Source: Blastomonas fulva
Lineage (GTDB): Bacteria > Pseudomonadota > Alphaproteobacteria > Sphingomonadales > Sphingomonadaceae
NCBI RefSeq assembly: GCF_003431825.1
Contig: NZ_CP020083.1
Coordinates: forward strand, 992,001 to 1,056,000
DNA length: 64,000 bases
Reading direction: 5' to 3'
A program made the translations under genes and the position numbers. Below, in pieces: positions 30,408 through 43,067 of the stretch (positions are counted from its first letter, which is position 1; each line of letters begins with the position of its first letter). The notes beneath the pieces are model-generated. The model searched no databases. It was not told the DNA's origin and saw nothing but the letters and a program-made list of their open reading frames with translations.

Positions 30408-32215
30408 GCGCCACCCTTCTCTTTGGGCATCTTGTCCTTCTCGGCCTTGGCGGCCTTGGCCGCAGCCTCTTGCGCGGCCAGCTCCTTCAATTGCGGATGA
30501 CGGCTGTAGAGCCACTTCTGCTGCGCGATGGTGAGCACGTTGGACATCGCCCAATAGAGCTGCAGACCCGCGGCAAACGGCGCCATCACGAACATGAGCA
30601 CCCAGGGCATGATCGAAAAGACCTGCTGCTGGACCGGGTCCATCGGCGCGGGATTGAGCTTGAACTGCAGCCACATGGTGACGCCCAGGATGATCGGCAG
30701 GATGCCGATGGCGATCATGCTTGGCGGATCGAAGGGGAGCAGTCCGAACAGGTTGACCGGAGTCAGCGGATCGGGCGCGGAGAGATCCTTGATCCACAAG
30801 ACGAACGGCTGGTGACGCATCTCGATCGCCAGCAGCAGCACCTTGTACAGCGCGAAGAACACCGGGATCTGCAGGAACATCGGCAGGCATCCGGCGAGCG
30901 GATTGACCTTTTCCTTGCGGTACAGTTCCATCATCTCGGTCTGGAGCTTCTGTTTGTCGTCCTTGTAGCGTTCCTGCAGCGCCTTCATCTTGGGCTGCAC
31001 CGCGCGCATCTGCGCCATCGAGGCGAACTGGCGCTGTGCGATCGGGAACATCAGGCCGCGGATGATGATGGTCAGCAGGATGATCGCCACGCCGAAATTG
31101 CCGACCTGCTCGAACAGCCAGTTGAGCAGCTTGAAGATCGGCTTTTCGAACCAGATGAACCAGCCCCAGTCGACCGCGCGGTCGAGCAGCTTGATGTCCT
31201 TGGCATCGACATAATCGTCGAGCAGTTCGGTTTCCTTGGCGCCGGCAAACAGCATCGCCTTGGTCTCGACCATCTTGCCGGGTGCCACGACCTTGCTGTC
31301 GAACAGCAGCTCGGACTGGTAGAGCTTGCCGCCCAGGCTGCGGAAATTGCCCGCCATCTGGCCGGTCGATCCGGGCGCGGGGATCAGCGCCGAGAGCCAG
31401 TAATGGTCGGTGAAGCCCAGCCAGTCGATGTTGCCGCCATATTCGACCAGCTTCTTGGGGTTCTCGTCGAGATCGTCATAATGCACGTCGAAATCGGCGA
31501 CATCGTCGAACACGCCCAGCGGGCCGTTGCGAACGGTCCAGGTGCTGGGGTCGGCATTGGCGCTGGTGCGGTTGATCAGCCCCAAAGGCCGCACGATCGC
31601 AGGCGTGGCGCCCGAATTGATGAACCGCTGGGTGACGCTGATCAGATAATTGGCGTCGATCGCATAGACGATCTCGAACCTTTGCCCGGCCGGGTTGGCC
31701 CAGCGCAGCGTGACGGGAGTCGACGGGGTGAGCCTGCCGCCGCTGGGCGTCCACACCGTCTGGCTGGTCGGGGTGACGACACCCTCGCCGATCCAGCCGA
31801 ACTGCGCGAAATACTGGTCTGCGGTACCGGCAGGCGAAAACAGGTGGACAAGGTCGCTGTCCTTGTCGAGCTTCTCGCGATAATCCTTGAGCACGACATC
31901 ATCAATGCGCGCGCCGGTGAGGTTGATCGACCCGCCGACGCGCGGCGCATCGATGGTGACGCGCGCGCTGTCGGCCAGCACGGCCTTGCGGGTGCGGATG
32001 ATCTTGGAGGCGCTGGCGGTATCGGGAACGGTGCCCGAAACCGCGCCCGAAGAGGCGCCGGGGGTGGCGGGATCGAGGCCCGGGCGCGGCGCATTGGCCA
32101 CATCCTCGACCGTTGCCGGGCGCGCTGGATAGAACACCTCCAGCGCATAGGGCCATCCGAACAGAATCAGGGCCATCAGGGTGATGGCCAGGATGACGTT
32201 ACGCTGATTCTCCAC
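30404..32215 (-). CDS. yidC: Membrane protein insertase YidC
   Basis: A 603-residue Oxa1/YidC/Alb3 insertase, which inserts inner-membrane proteins with or without SecYEG. The N-terminus is an uncleaved anchor helix (MENQRNVILAITLMALILFGWPYALEVF), followed by a large periplasmic beta-sandwich domain (about residues 60-350) and five core helices. Conserved core segments include NFGVAIILLTIIIRGLMFPIAQRQFASMAQMR, where the arginine lies in the hydrophilic groove, and NPLAGCLPMFLQIPVFFALYKVL. The C-terminal tail is lysine- and alanine-rich, as usual for ribosome binding. It lies downstream of rpmH-rnpA-yidD, with 49 bases between yidD and yidC, and overlaps engB by four bases. Confidence 0.98.
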   Translation of the reverse strand: MENQRNVILAITLMALILFGWPYALEVFYPARPATVEDVANAPRPGLDPATPGASSGAVSGTVPDTASASKIIRTRKAVLADSARVTIDAPRVGGSINLTGARIDDVVLKDYREKLDKDSDLVHLFSPAGTADQYFAQFGWIGEGVVTPTSQTVWTPSGGRLTPSTPVTLRWANPAGQRFEIVYAIDANYLISVTQRFINSGATPAIVRPLGLINRTSANADPSTWTVRNGPLGVFDDVADFDVHYDDLDENPKKLVEYGGNIDWLGFTDHYWLSALIPAPGSTGQMAGNFRSLGGKLYQSELLFDSKVVAPGKMVETKAMLFAGAKETELLDDYVDAKDIKLLDRAVDWGWFIWFEKPIFKLLNWLFEQVGNFGVAIILLTIIIRGLMFPIAQRQFASMAQMRAVQPKMKALQERYKDDKQKLQTEMMELYRKEKVNPLAGCLPMFLQIPVFFALYKVLLLAIEMRHQPFVLWIKDLSAPDPLTPVNLFGLLPFDPPSMIAIGILPIILGVTMWLQFKLNPAPMDPVQQQVFSIMPWVLMFVMAPFAAGLQLYWAMSNVLTIAQQKWLYSRHPQLKELAAQEAAAKAAKAEKDKMPKEKGGA

Positions 32216-32264
32216 GCTTCAAACCTCGTTCCGGTAATGCATTCGGGGGCGCCTCATCTGCGCG

Positions 32265-32474
32265 TCAGGGCACCGGATCATGGCCGTGCCCGCCCCATGG
32301 GTGACAGCGCAATAGCCGCTTCGTCGCCAACCAGCCACCCTTAATCGCACCATGGCGTTTGAGCGCCTGGATGGCATATTCCGAGCAGCTGGGATCATAG
32401 CGGCACGACGGCGGAAGGATGCGCGACGGGCCAAGTTGCCAGCCTCGGGCGATCCAGATCAGCAGGGTGCGCAT
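32265..32474 (-). CDS. yidD: Membrane protein insertion efficiency factor YidD
   Basis: A 69-residue protein with the entire YidD signature: [39 protein letters not shown] and the terminal DPVP. YidD helps nascent inner-membrane proteins reach YidC and is membrane-associated through an N-terminal amphipathic helix ([20 protein letters not shown]). It sits in the standard order rpmH-rnpA-yidD-yidC. The 106-base gap to rnpA and 49-base gap to yidC are somewhat larger than usual. Confidence 0.95.
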   Translation of the reverse strand: MRTLLIWIARGWQLGPSRILPPSCRYDPSCSEYAIQALKRHGAIKGGWLATKRLLRCHPWGGHGHDPVP

Positions 32475-32580
32475 CGGTATTCCATGCCCCCAAGCTCATG
32501 CCGAACCTGCCGCGCGCGGCCAGAGCTATCGGACCGGCATGCGATTCCAGGCGACCAACACGCGATCATCGGCTGCGCCA

Positions 32581-33051
32581 TCATCGCCGCCGGGGCTTGC
32601 CGCGCGGCGGACGGCGGTCGGACGAGGCCTTGCCATCGCGCACCCGCTCGAGCGCGCGGACCAGATCGGCGTGCATGGCGGCAAAGTCGCGCGTCATCGC
32701 CTCGCCCCTGCCGATCAGCACATGATCGGCGCCGGGAAGGCCGTGATGGCCAAGCACCTGGTGCGCCAGCGCGCGAAAGCGCCGCTTGATCCTGTTGCGG
32801 ACGACCGCGTTACCGATCTTCTTGGTGACGGTATAGCCGATGCGCTTTGCCGGGCTGTCGTCCTGGCGCGGCTTGACCAGCAGCACGAAAGCCGGGGTGC
32901 CGACGCGCAGGCCGCCATTGGCCGCGAGAAAGTCGGCGCGCTGGCGCAGCACAACGGGCGCGCCGGAGGTATCCGGAGCGCCCGTCGAATCGGTCGGACT
33001 GGAATGTGTGTCAGCAGCCACGCCCGCATCCACGGACGCCGGTTGCTCCAC
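32581..33051 (-). CDS. rnpA: Ribonuclease P protein component
   Basis: The protein subunit of RNase P, which removes 5' leaders from tRNA precursors. The diagnostic RNR-like motif is present as GNAVVRNRIKRRFRAL, preceded by RIGYTVTKKIG. The start is uncertain: GTG at 33051, nine bases after the rpmH stop and behind a TCGGGG sequence, gives 156 residues with a low-complexity N-terminal extension of about 35 residues before VLRQRADFLAANGG, where homologues usually begin. GTG codons at 33033 or 33021 are alternatives. The C-terminus is basic (SSDRRPPRGKPRRR). It is second in the rpmH operon. Confidence 0.9.
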   Translation of the reverse strand: MEQPASVDAGVAADTHSSPTDSTGAPDTSGAPVVLRQRADFLAANGGLRVGTPAFVLLVKPRQDDSPAKRIGYTVTKKIGNAVVRNRIKRRFRALAHQVLGHHGLPGADHVLIGRGEAMTRDFAAMHADLVRALERVRDGKASSDRRPPRGKPRRR

Positions 33052-33059
33052 AGCCCCGA

Positions 33060-33194
33060 TCAGGCGCTCAGGCGCTTGCGACCACGCGCGCGGCGTGCAC
33101 GCAGAACCGCGCGGCCACCCGGGGTTGCAGTGCGCGAACGGAAACCGTGACGACGCGCGCGCACAAGGTTGCTGGGCTGAAATGTGCGCTTCAT
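33060..33194 (-). CDS. rpmH: 50S ribosomal protein L34
   Basis: A 44-residue ribosomal protein, complete: [20 protein letters not shown], then [20 protein letters not shown], matching bL34. First gene of the unit rpmH-rnpA-yidD-yidC-engB. The ATG at 33194 follows CAGGAG by 7-8 bases. The promoter should be in 33195-33349; the segment is AT-poorer than a typical strong promoter region and I could not settle on one. Confidence 0.98.
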   Translation of the reverse strand: MKRTFQPSNLVRARRHGFRSRTATPGGRAVLRARRARGRKRLSA

Positions 33195-33349
33195 GCGGCA
33201 CTCCTGATAAAACGGTGTTGGTTGATGATTCGCCGCGTGCTGCAGCTTGCGCCGAGCCCGCGAAAGCAGGCCGCATACGGTCGGGGCCAACCAAAGTCAA
33301 GCAATCCGCACCCTGCCCCGCGCCATTTCTGGCAGAGCGGGACGAATGC

Positions 33350-34017
33350 TCAGCCCGCCGCTGCCTCGCATGCGGTCAGGATGCTCATCAGATTGCCGAC
33401 CGGGCTGATATCGCGCAGCGACAGCGCGAACAGCCGCTGGATCGAGGCCTCGTCTGTGTGGCCCTTCTCGATGTAGCGTTCCGGGGTCAGCCGCGCCGAC
33501 AGCCGGTCCGCCAGTGCGGTCATCCGCTTGCCGAACGGGCTTTCGCCCGAATCCTCGAGCTCGCTCTCCGCCACGCCCGCCATATAGCCGGTGAGCGCAT
33601 AGCATTGCATGTCGCGGGTGAACGGGTCGGCAGGCAAGGTGATGGTGCGCTTCGAGCTGATCAGCGGGTAGCGCGCCGCACACAGCGGCAGGAGCTGCGG
33701 CGCATCGGTCGCCAGCGTCTCCAGATTGGGCGGGGTGAGCCCGACCAGTTCCTCGACCTTCTCGACGAAAGTCTCGGGCGTGTCGGCGGTCACCCTGCGC
33801 GCGGCATCGAACAGGAACCACGTCGCTTCGGCCACCGCTTCGGTCTGGCCGCGCCCGGCGAGCACTGCGGCATAGAAGCACATGATGCCCGCCGCCTGCG
33901 CATCGGCAGGCAGGGCAGGCGTCGCGGCGACCTGCGCCCGTGCCGGGGAGGCCGGCACCGCGCCAAGGGCCATCGCCGCGCCGATCAGCGCAGCGACAGC
34001 CCGTGACACGAACGGCT

Positions 34018-34021
<4 letters not shown>
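33350..34021 (-). CDS. Hypothetical secreted protein coupled to acnA
   Basis: A 223-residue protein with a signal peptide ([29 protein letters not shown], cleavage near residue 29). The mature part is helical, with cysteines at [31 protein letters not shown] and TACEAAAG, which could form two disulfides in the periplasm. Its ATG overlaps the acnA stop in ATGA, so it is translated from the aconitase message. No family recognised. A secreted protein coupled to a TCA-cycle gene is unexpected; the arrangement may simply reflect compact packing. Confidence 0.75.
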
Positions 34022-36690
<2,669 letters not shown>

Positions 36691-36929
36691 GTGAAGGTCC
36701 CTCCAAAAGTACCAGTTATATGTATGGCGCATTGAAAGCGCCGGGTGTGACGGTTCGCACCAGAGGCCGGAATGGGGACGCGCGCGACCATTTTTCTGCG
36801 CGAAACCGGCGGGCCGATGCTGAATCGGGTGTGTCGGGGGAGGCCTTAGCGCAAGGTTGTGCGGGGGGGAAGGGGTAGATGGGGTCGGCAGTGTGGGTTC
36901 GCGGTTCGCAAGCCTTGCGGCGGGCTGTC

Positions 36930-38366
36930 TTACGCTCCGGTTCCCCCCACCGTCAGCCCGCTGACCAGCAACGTCGGCTGGCCCACGCCCGCAGGCACGC
37001 CCTGGCCTGCCTTGCCGCACATGCCGACGCCTTCGTCGAGCGCGAAGTCGTTGCCGATGCCGGTGACCTTGGTGAGTACGGTGGGGCCGTCGCCGATCAA
37101 AGTGGCGCCCTTGATCGGGGCTCCGAGGCGGCCGTTTTCGACACGATAGGCTTCGGTGCACGAGAAGACGAACTTGCCCGAGACGATGTCGACCTGGCCG
37201 CCGCCGAAGCTCTTGGCGAAGATGCCGTTTTTCACGCGGCTTAGCAGTTCCGCCGGGTCGTCATTCCCTGCGGGCATGAAAGTGTTGGTCATGCGCGGCA
37301 TCGGGGCGTGGGCGTAGGACTGGCGGCGGCCGTTGCCGGTGGGGGCGACGCCCATCAGCCGGGCGTTCAGCCGGTCCTGCATGTAGCCCTTGAGGATGCC
37401 GTTTTCGATCAGCACATTTTCCTGTGTCGGCGTGCCTTCGTCATCGATGCTGAGCGATCCGCGCCGGTCCATGATCGAGCCATCGTCGACCACGGTCACG
37501 CCATCGGCGGCGACGCGCTGGCCGACCCGGCCCGAAAACGCGCTGGTGCCCTTGCGGTTGAAATCGCCCTCGAGCCCGTGCCCGATCGCTTCATGCAGAA
37601 TGATCCCGGGCCAGCCGGGGCCGAGCAATACGGTCATCTCGCCCGCGGGCGCAGCGACGCTCTCCAGATTGGTCAGTGCCTGCGCCAATGCCTCATCGAT
37701 CGCGCGGTTCCAGGTCGCCTCATTGAACAGGCCGTCGTACAGATAGCGCCCGCCCATGCCGAAGCTTCCGACCTCGCGCCGCTCGCCGCTTTGCGCAACG
37801 ATCGAGACGTTGAGGCGCACCAGAGGGCGGACATCGGTGGCGACAAAGCCATCGGCGCGCACCACCTCGATCACCGACCAGCTGCCGATCAGGCTCGCGG
37901 TGACTTGCGCGACGCGCGGATCGCGTGCACGCGCGGCGGCATCGATCTTTTCGAGCAAGGCGATCTTGGTTTCGAAGGGGATGCTCTCGAGCGGGTTACC
38001 GTCGGTGTAGAGATGGCGGTTGTTCTGCCGCGGCGGGGGGGCCGCCTCGCCCTTTGCGGGATCGAGCAGTGTCAGCGTCTCGGCGGCGCGGCGGATGCCC
38101 GCTTCGCTGACGTCGTTGGCATGCGCAAAGCCGGTCATCTCGCCCGAAACACCGCGCAGGCCGAATCCTGAGTCGGTCGAGTAATCGGCGGTTTTCAGCC
38201 GGCCGTCATCAAATACAAAGCTCTCGCTCGCGGCATATTGCAGGTAGAGTTCGCCGTCATCGCAGCGGGCGAGCGCGTCGCGGGTAAGGCGCTGCGCAGC
38301 ATCGGGATCGAGCGCATCGGGGCGATAGAGGAACGAGCGGGGGTCTGCGGTGGCGATCATGGTCAT
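36930..38366 (-). CDS. tldD: Metalloprotease TldD
   Basis: A protein of about 478 residues of the TldD/PmbA (U62) family; in enterobacteria TldD and TldE act as a heterodimeric protease on unfolded peptides such as microcin B17 precursor and the CcdA antitoxin. The zinc-binding motif [20 protein letters not shown] and the fold motif [17 protein letters not shown] are present, as are [27 protein letters not shown] and the C-terminal [17 protein letters not shown]. Two near-equal starts exist (38366 and 38360); the first is given. No tldE/pmbA is in the window. Confidence 0.93.
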   Translation of the reverse strand: MTMIATADPRSFLYRPDALDPDAAQRLTRDALARCDDGELYLQYAASESFVFDDGRLKTADYSTDSGFGLRGVSGEMTGFAHANDVSEAGIRRAAETLTLLDPAKGEAAPPPRQNNRHLYTDGNPLESIPFETKIALLEKIDAAARARDPRVAQVTASLIGSWSVIEVVRADGFVATDVRPLVRLNVSIVAQSGERREVGSFGMGGRYLYDGLFNEATWNRAIDEALAQALTNLESVAAPAGEMTVLLGPGWPGIILHEAIGHGLEGDFNRKGTSAFSGRVGQRVAADGVTVVDDGSIMDRRGSLSIDDEGTPTQENVLIENGILKGYMQDRLNARLMGVAPTGNGRRQSYAHAPMPRMTNTFMPAGNDDPAELLSRVKNGIFAKSFGGGQVDIVSGKFVFSCTEAYRVENGRLGAPIKGATLIGDGPTVLTKVTGIGNDFALDEGVGMCGKAGQGVPAGVGQPTLLVSGLTVGGTGA

Positions 38367-38426
38367 GCCACTGCATATGCGGCATGCGAGGGGATTATCC
38401 AAGGGCGTGCCGAGTTTTCACCTTCC

Positions 38427-38510
38427 CGTCATTCCCGCGAACGCGGGAATACCGCTTTGCGACGACGCAAAAGAAAGAAGCGGGCCCCCCGCCTGCGCGG
38501 GGGTGACGAA
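38427..38510. repeat. Dispersed palindromic repeat, family R4, copy 1
   Basis: CGTCATTCCCGCGAACGCGG is followed by GAATACCGCTTTGC, AGAAGCGGGCC and CCCGCCTGCGCGGGGGTGACG, giving two adjacent hairpins with overall inverted symmetry. A diverged copy is at 49896-49978. It separates the tldD and gltX units. Confidence 0.85.
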
Positions 38511-38533
38511 ATTGGGCAAGGCGTGGCGTGCGT

Positions 38534-39859
38534 CTAGCCGCCAAGTCGCTCCAAGGCCCGCTCGCGCCCGATCAAAGGCAGCAGTTCGCCCATGTCGGGC
38601 CCATGGTCCATTCCGGTGAGCGCGCGGCGAAGCGGCAGGAACAGCCCTTTTCCCTTGCGTCCGGTGCTGGCCTTGAGCACCTCGGTCCAGTCCTTCCAAA
38701 CCGTCGGACCGAAGTCGATCGGCTCGAGCGCAGCGCGCGCCTCGACCAGAAACTCCGCATCCTCTGCCTCGGGCGCAGGCGCATCAATCGGTCCCTCGAT
38801 GATCCGCCAGTAATCGGCGACCTCGCCCAGATGCGCGATATTGGGACGGATCGCGTGCCACGCCGCCTTGTCGATCTGCGGCGGAAGCTGATCGGCGATC
38901 GCAGCGAACTCGGCGGTGTGGATCAGTTGGCGGTTGATCCGCTCGAGATCCTCTTCGGCAAAACGCGCGGGCGCGCGGCCGAAGCGGGCGAAGTCGAAGC
39001 TCTCGAGCAGCGCGGCGCGATCATGTAGCGGCTCGACCGGATCAGACGTGCCCAGTCTTGCCAGCAGCGCGACGATCGCCTGCGGCAGGATGTGCTTGTC
39101 GCGCAGCTCGCCGACACCCAGCGAGCCCAGCCGCTTGGAGAGCTTGCCCTCCGAGCCGACCAGCAGCGCCTCGTGCGCGAACGCAGGCGGCGTGCTGCCC
39201 AATGCGGTGAACATCTGCAGCTGCACCGCGGTGTTAGAGACATGATCCTCGCCGCGCACGACATGGGTGATCTGCATGTCGACATCATCGATGGCAGACG
39301 GGAGCATGTACAGCCAGCTGCCGTCGGCGCGGCGGATGACGGGATCGGAGAGGCTGGCGGCGTCGAATTTCTGAGGCCCGCGGATCAGGTCGTCCCAGGC
39401 GATAGGTTCGTCATGGTCGAGCTTGAACCGCCAGTGCGGTTTCAGTCCCTGCCCCTCGAGCTCGGCGCGGTCGGCATCGGTGAGGTTGAGCGCGGCGCGG
39501 TCGTACACCGGCGGCAACCCGCGCCCCAGAGCGATCTTGCGCTTGAGGTCGAGCTCCTGCGAGGTTTCGTAACACGCATAGACCCGGCCCGCGTCGCGCA
39601 GCCGGTCAAAAGCCGCGTCGTACAAGGCGCTCCGCTCCGACTGGCGATATTCCGCATCGGGGGCGAGCCCCAGCCAGGCGAGGTCCGCGCGAATGCCCTC
39701 GACATACTCCTCGCGACTGCGCTCCTTGTCGGTATCGTCGATGCGCAGGATGAAGCGCCCTTGGGTCTTCTTCGCCCACATCCAGTTGTGCAGCGCGGTG
39801 CGGATATTGCCGATGTGCAGGTGCCCGGTGGGCGACGGGGCGAAACGGGTGGTGGTCAT
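38534..39859 (-). CDS. gltX: Glutamate--tRNA ligase
   Basis: A 441-residue class I glutamyl-tRNA synthetase. The HIGH-type motif is FAPSPTGHLHIGNIRTAL at the start, and the KMSKS-type motif is KLSKRLG in the middle; RIDDTDKERSREEY is also a family signature. The length is on the short side, matching the second of the two GluRS forms often found in alphaproteobacteria, so it might charge tRNA-Gln with glutamate for transamidation rather than serve as the sole enzyme. Its ATG overlaps the nadE stop by four bases, giving a nadE-gltX operon. The R4 repeat follows the stop. Confidence 0.95.
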   Translation of the reverse strand: MTTTRFAPSPTGHLHIGNIRTALHNWMWAKKTQGRFILRIDDTDKERSREEYVEGIRADLAWLGLAPDAEYRQSERSALYDAAFDRLRDAGRVYACYETSQELDLKRKIALGRGLPPVYDRAALNLTDADRAELEGQGLKPHWRFKLDHDEPIAWDDLIRGPQKFDAASLSDPVIRRADGSWLYMLPSAIDDVDMQITHVVRGEDHVSNTAVQLQMFTALGSTPPAFAHEALLVGSEGKLSKRLGSLGVGELRDKHILPQAIVALLARLGTSDPVEPLHDRAALLESFDFARFGRAPARFAEEDLERINRQLIHTAEFAAIADQLPPQIDKAAWHAIRPNIAHLGEVADYWRIIEGPIDAPAPEAEDAEFLVEARAALEPIDFGPTVWKDWTEVLKASTGRKGKGLFLPLRRALTGMDHGPDMGELLPLIGRERALERLGG

Positions 39860-41511
39860 GCTGTCCGGAACCTGTTGGTGATCGGATAGCGCCGGTCGCG
39901 GCCGAAGTTGCGGATGCCCAGCTTGACCCCGGGCGGGGCCTGGCGGCGCTTGTATTCGGCGATGTAGAGCAGGCGCTCGATCCGCGCGACGGTATCGTGC
40001 TCGAAGCCGCGCGCGACGATCTCGGCGACGCTGAGCTCCTCCTCGATCAGGCCGTGCAGGATCGGGTCGAGGATTTCGTAGGGCGGCAGGCTGTCGTCGT
40101 CGCGCTGGTCGGGGCGCAGTTCTGCGCTGGGCGGCTTGGTGATCACGCGCTCGGGCATCACCGGGCCGTCCGGGCCCAGCGCCAGCGGCGGCCTGTGCGC
40201 GTTGCGCCAGCGCGACAGTTCGAACACGGTGAGCTTGTAGGCGTCTTTCAGCACATTGTAGCCGCCCGCCATGTCGCCATAGATGGTGGCATAGCCGACG
40301 CTCATCTCGCTCTTGTTGCCGGTGGTGAGCAGCATGTGCCCGAACTTGTTGGAGAGGCTCATCAGTGTCACCGCGCGGATGCGCGACTGGATGTTCTCTT
40401 CGGTGATGTCGACGTCACGGTCGGCAAAGCTGCCTTCGAGCATCGTATCGTACGCTGCGACCGCAGGCTGGATCGGAATGCTGTCGAGACGGCAGCCGAG
40501 CATCTGGGCGCATCCGGCGGCATCATCGAGACTTTCCTGGCTGGTGAAACGGCTGGGCAGCATCACGCACCACACCCGCTCGGGGCCCAGCGCATCGACC
40601 GCGACGGCGGCGGACAGCGCGCTGTCGATCCCGCCCGAAAGCCCCAGCACCACGCCGGGAAAGCCATTGGCGTTCACATAATCGCGCAGCCCGACGATCA
40701 TCGCATGATAGGCATCCTGCGGGAACGGATCGAGCGCGTGGATCTCGCCGGGAGCACACTGCCAGCCGCCTGCCCCGCGCGTCCATTCGGTGCGCACACT
40801 CGCCGCCTCCCAATCGGGCAGCTGATGGACAAGCGATCCATCGGCGTTGACCACGAATGAGGCGCCGTCGAACACCAATTCGTCCTGCCCGCCGATGCGG
40901 TTCAAGAACACCAAAGGCAGCCCGGTCTCGGCAACGCGCGCGCGCACCACATTATGCAGCCGGCGCTCATCCTTTTCGATCTCGTACGGGCTGCCATGCG
41001 GCGCGATCAGGATCTGCGCCCCCATCGCCTTGAGATGCCCGCAGACCTTGGGGAACCAGATGTCCTCGCACAAGGGCAGGCCCAGCATCACGCCGCGGAA
41101 CGGCACCGGAGGCTGCAGCGGAGCAGACGCGAACAGCCGCTTCTCATCGAAGGTGCCGTAATTGGGCAGCTCGTGCTTCAGGCGCACCGCGGTGATCGCG
41201 CCGCCATCGAGCAGTGCGAGGCCATTGAAAAGCTGGCCTTCACGCGCGAACACCGACCCCACCAGCATGGCCGGGCCGCCATCGGCGGTGGCTGCGGCCA
41301 TCTCGTCGAGCTTGGCGGCAGCGCGCGCGATCAAAGCGGGCTTGAGCACCAGATCCTCGGGCGGATAGCCGATCAGCTGCAGTTCGGGGAACACGACAAG
41401 ATCGCTTCCGACCGCCTGAGCGCGCGCGGCCAGCATGGCATCGGCATTTCCGGGGATATCGCCCATCGCCTGCGCGCACTGGACTAGGGTGATCATAAGC
41501 CGGTCGGTCAT
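39856..41511 (-). CDS. nadE: Glutamine-dependent NAD(+) synthetase
   Basis: A 551-residue two-domain enzyme making NAD+ from deamido-NAD+ using glutamine. The N-terminal nitrilase-type amidase has the triad Glu43 ([16 protein letters not shown]), the Lys in [18 protein letters not shown] and the Cys in [13 protein letters not shown]. The C-terminal synthetase has the P-loop-like [21 protein letters not shown] and [25 protein letters not shown]. The start ATG at 41511 has GGCAGGG immediately before it; M6 (41496) is an alternative. It is divergent from prs, which also produces an NAD precursor substrate, with 176 bases between them. Confidence 0.96.
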   Translation of the reverse strand: MTDRLMITLVQCAQAMGDIPGNADAMLAARAQAVGSDLVVFPELQLIGYPPEDLVLKPALIARAAAKLDEMAAATADGGPAMLVGSVFAREGQLFNGLALLDGGAITAVRLKHELPNYGTFDEKRLFASAPLQPPVPFRGVMLGLPLCEDIWFPKVCGHLKAMGAQILIAPHGSPYEIEKDERRLHNVVRARVAETGLPLVFLNRIGGQDELVFDGASFVVNADGSLVHQLPDWEAASVRTEWTRGAGGWQCAPGEIHALDPFPQDAYHAMIVGLRDYVNANGFPGVVLGLSGGIDSALSAAVAVDALGPERVWCVMLPSRFTSQESLDDAAGCAQMLGCRLDSIPIQPAVAAYDTMLEGSFADRDVDITEENIQSRIRAVTLMSLSNKFGHMLLTTGNKSEMSVGYATIYGDMAGGYNVLKDAYKLTVFELSRWRNAHRPPLALGPDGPVMPERVITKPPSAELRPDQRDDDSLPPYEILDPILHGLIEEELSVAEIVARGFEHDTVARIERLLYIAEYKRRQAPPGVKLGIRNFGRDRRYPITNRFRTA

Positions 41512-41687
41512 CCCTGCCAGATAGGCGGCAGGCGCAAGCGCGGCAACCGAATTTGGCGGACCGCCCTGATGGTCGGCGGCGCGTGCTTGCGTGTCACACG
41601 CATTTCACGAAACTTACATCTTCCGCTTGCCGGGTCACTTGGCTAACAGGGCGAAATTCGATCAGGGCAACGGGGAAGCACGATCAC

Positions 41688-42623
41688 ATGAAAATCCTGT
41701 CTGGCAACAGCAACCTGCCGCTGGCGCGTTCGATCGCGGCCTATCTGGAAATGCCGCTGACCGATGCCAGCGTGCGCCGCTTTGCCGATGAGGAAATCTT
41801 CGTCGAAATCCACGAGAATGTCCGCGGCGAGGATGTCTTCGTGATCCAGTCGACCGGCTACCCCGCCAACGACAATCTGATGGAACTGCTAATCTGCATC
41901 GATGCATTGAAGCGCGCATCGGCCCGCCGCATCACCGCAGTGATCCCCTATTTCGGCTATGCCCGGCAGGACCGCAAGCCCGGCCCCCGCACCCCGATCT
42001 CGGCCAAGCTGGTCGCCAACCTGATCACGGTTGCGGGCGCGGACCGCGTGCTTTCGGTCGATCTGCACGCAGGCCAGATCCAGGGCTTTTTCGACATCCC
42101 CACCGACAACCTCTATGCCGCACCGGTGATGGCTGCGGACATCCAGGCGCGCTTCGGCGAGCACCAGCTGATGGTGGTGTCGCCTGACGTGGGCGGCGTG
42201 GTGCGCGCGCGTGCGCTCGCCAAACGGCTCGACAACGCGCCGCTGGCGATCGTCGACAAGCGCCGCGAACGCCCGGGTGAATCCGAAGTCATGAACATCA
42301 TCGGCAACGTCGAAGGCCGCTTCTGCATCCTGATCGACGACATCGTCGATTCGGGTGGCACCCTGTGCAACGCGGCGCAGGCGCTGAAGAACGCGGGCGC
42401 GGTGGATGTGGTCAGCTATGTCACCCATGGCGTGCTTTCGGGCGGCGCGGTCGCGCGCGTCAACAACAGCGCGCTCAAGGAACTGGTGATCACCGATTCG
42501 ATCCAGGCCACCGACGCGGTGACCGGATCGGACCGCATCCGCAGCCTGCCGATGGCGGCACTGATCGGCGAAGCCATCCGCCGCATTGCAGACGAAAGCT
42601 CGGTCTCAAGCCTGTTCGATTGA
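41688..42623 (+). CDS. prs: Ribose-phosphate pyrophosphokinase
   Basis: A 311-residue PRPP synthetase, providing PRPP for nucleotides, histidine, tryptophan and NAD. Signatures: [26 protein letters not shown], the ATP-binding [17 protein letters not shown], the metal-binding [18 protein letters not shown] and the PRPP loop [16 protein letters not shown]. The start at 41688 follows GGGGAA and begins with [13 protein letters not shown], standard for alphaproteobacterial Prs. It leads a run of four plus-strand genes. Cytosolic. Confidence 0.97.
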   Translation: MKILSGNSNLPLARSIAAYLEMPLTDASVRRFADEEIFVEIHENVRGEDVFVIQSTGYPANDNLMELLICIDALKRASARRITAVIPYFGYARQDRKPGPRTPISAKLVANLITVAGADRVLSVDLHAGQIQGFFDIPTDNLYAAPVMAADIQARFGEHQLMVVSPDVGGVVRARALAKRLDNAPLAIVDKRRERPGESEVMNIIGNVEGRFCILIDDIVDSGGTLCNAAQALKNAGAVDVVSYVTHGVLSGGAVARVNNSALKELVITDSIQATDAVTGSDRIRSLPMAALIGEAIRRIADESSVSSLFD

Positions 42624-42632
42624 TCCGGCGAC

Positions 42633-43067
42633 ATGGCGTCGATCCGCATGGCTGCCCTGCTGCTGGCAGCGGTCGGGCTGGCGGGGTGCGCGCGCGATAA
42701 CAGCGACGCGCTGGCGGTGTACCGGCCAGCACCCGGTATCACCGAGATCGTGTCCGGGCCGATAGAGGCAGCGCCGGGCCATCATCTCGTGATGGGCGAC
42801 CTCAATATCCCGCCGGGCGCGCCGATCCCGCGCCATTTCCATCATGGCGAGGAGTTTCTCTACGTCATCGGCGGCAGCACGGTCATCGCCCGTCAGGGTC
42901 AGGAGGCCATGACGCTGCTGCCCGGACAGGGCATTCGCATCGCGCCCGGCACGGTGCACTGGGGCCGCGCCGGACCCGAAGGATTGCGCGCCGTCTCGAG
43001 CTGGGTCGTGCCCGATGGGCAGCCGCTGCGCGTGCCCGTACCGGCACCTGAAGGCAGCGCACATTGA
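42633..43067 (+). CDS. Cupin-domain lipoprotein
   Basis: A 144-residue protein: a lipoprotein signal (MASIRMAALLLAAVGLAGC, Cys19) and then a single cupin barrel. The cupin motif 1 is IPRHFHHGEEFLYVIGG, with the His, His and Glu ligands, and motif 2 is PGTVHWGRAGP with the last His. Cupin proteins on the outer face of the inner membrane or the outer membrane are uncommon; most are cytosolic. ATG at 42648 (MAALLL) is an alternative start. It lies nine bases after prs and overlaps the next gene by four bases, so it is probably co-transcribed. The ligand is unknown. Confidence 0.82.
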   Translation: MASIRMAALLLAAVGLAGCARDNSDALAVYRPAPGITEIVSGPIEAAPGHHLVMGDLNIPPGAPIPRHFHHGEEFLYVIGGSTVIARQGQEAMTLLPGQGIRIAPGTVHWGRAGPEGLRAVSSWVVPDGQPLRVPVPAPEGSAH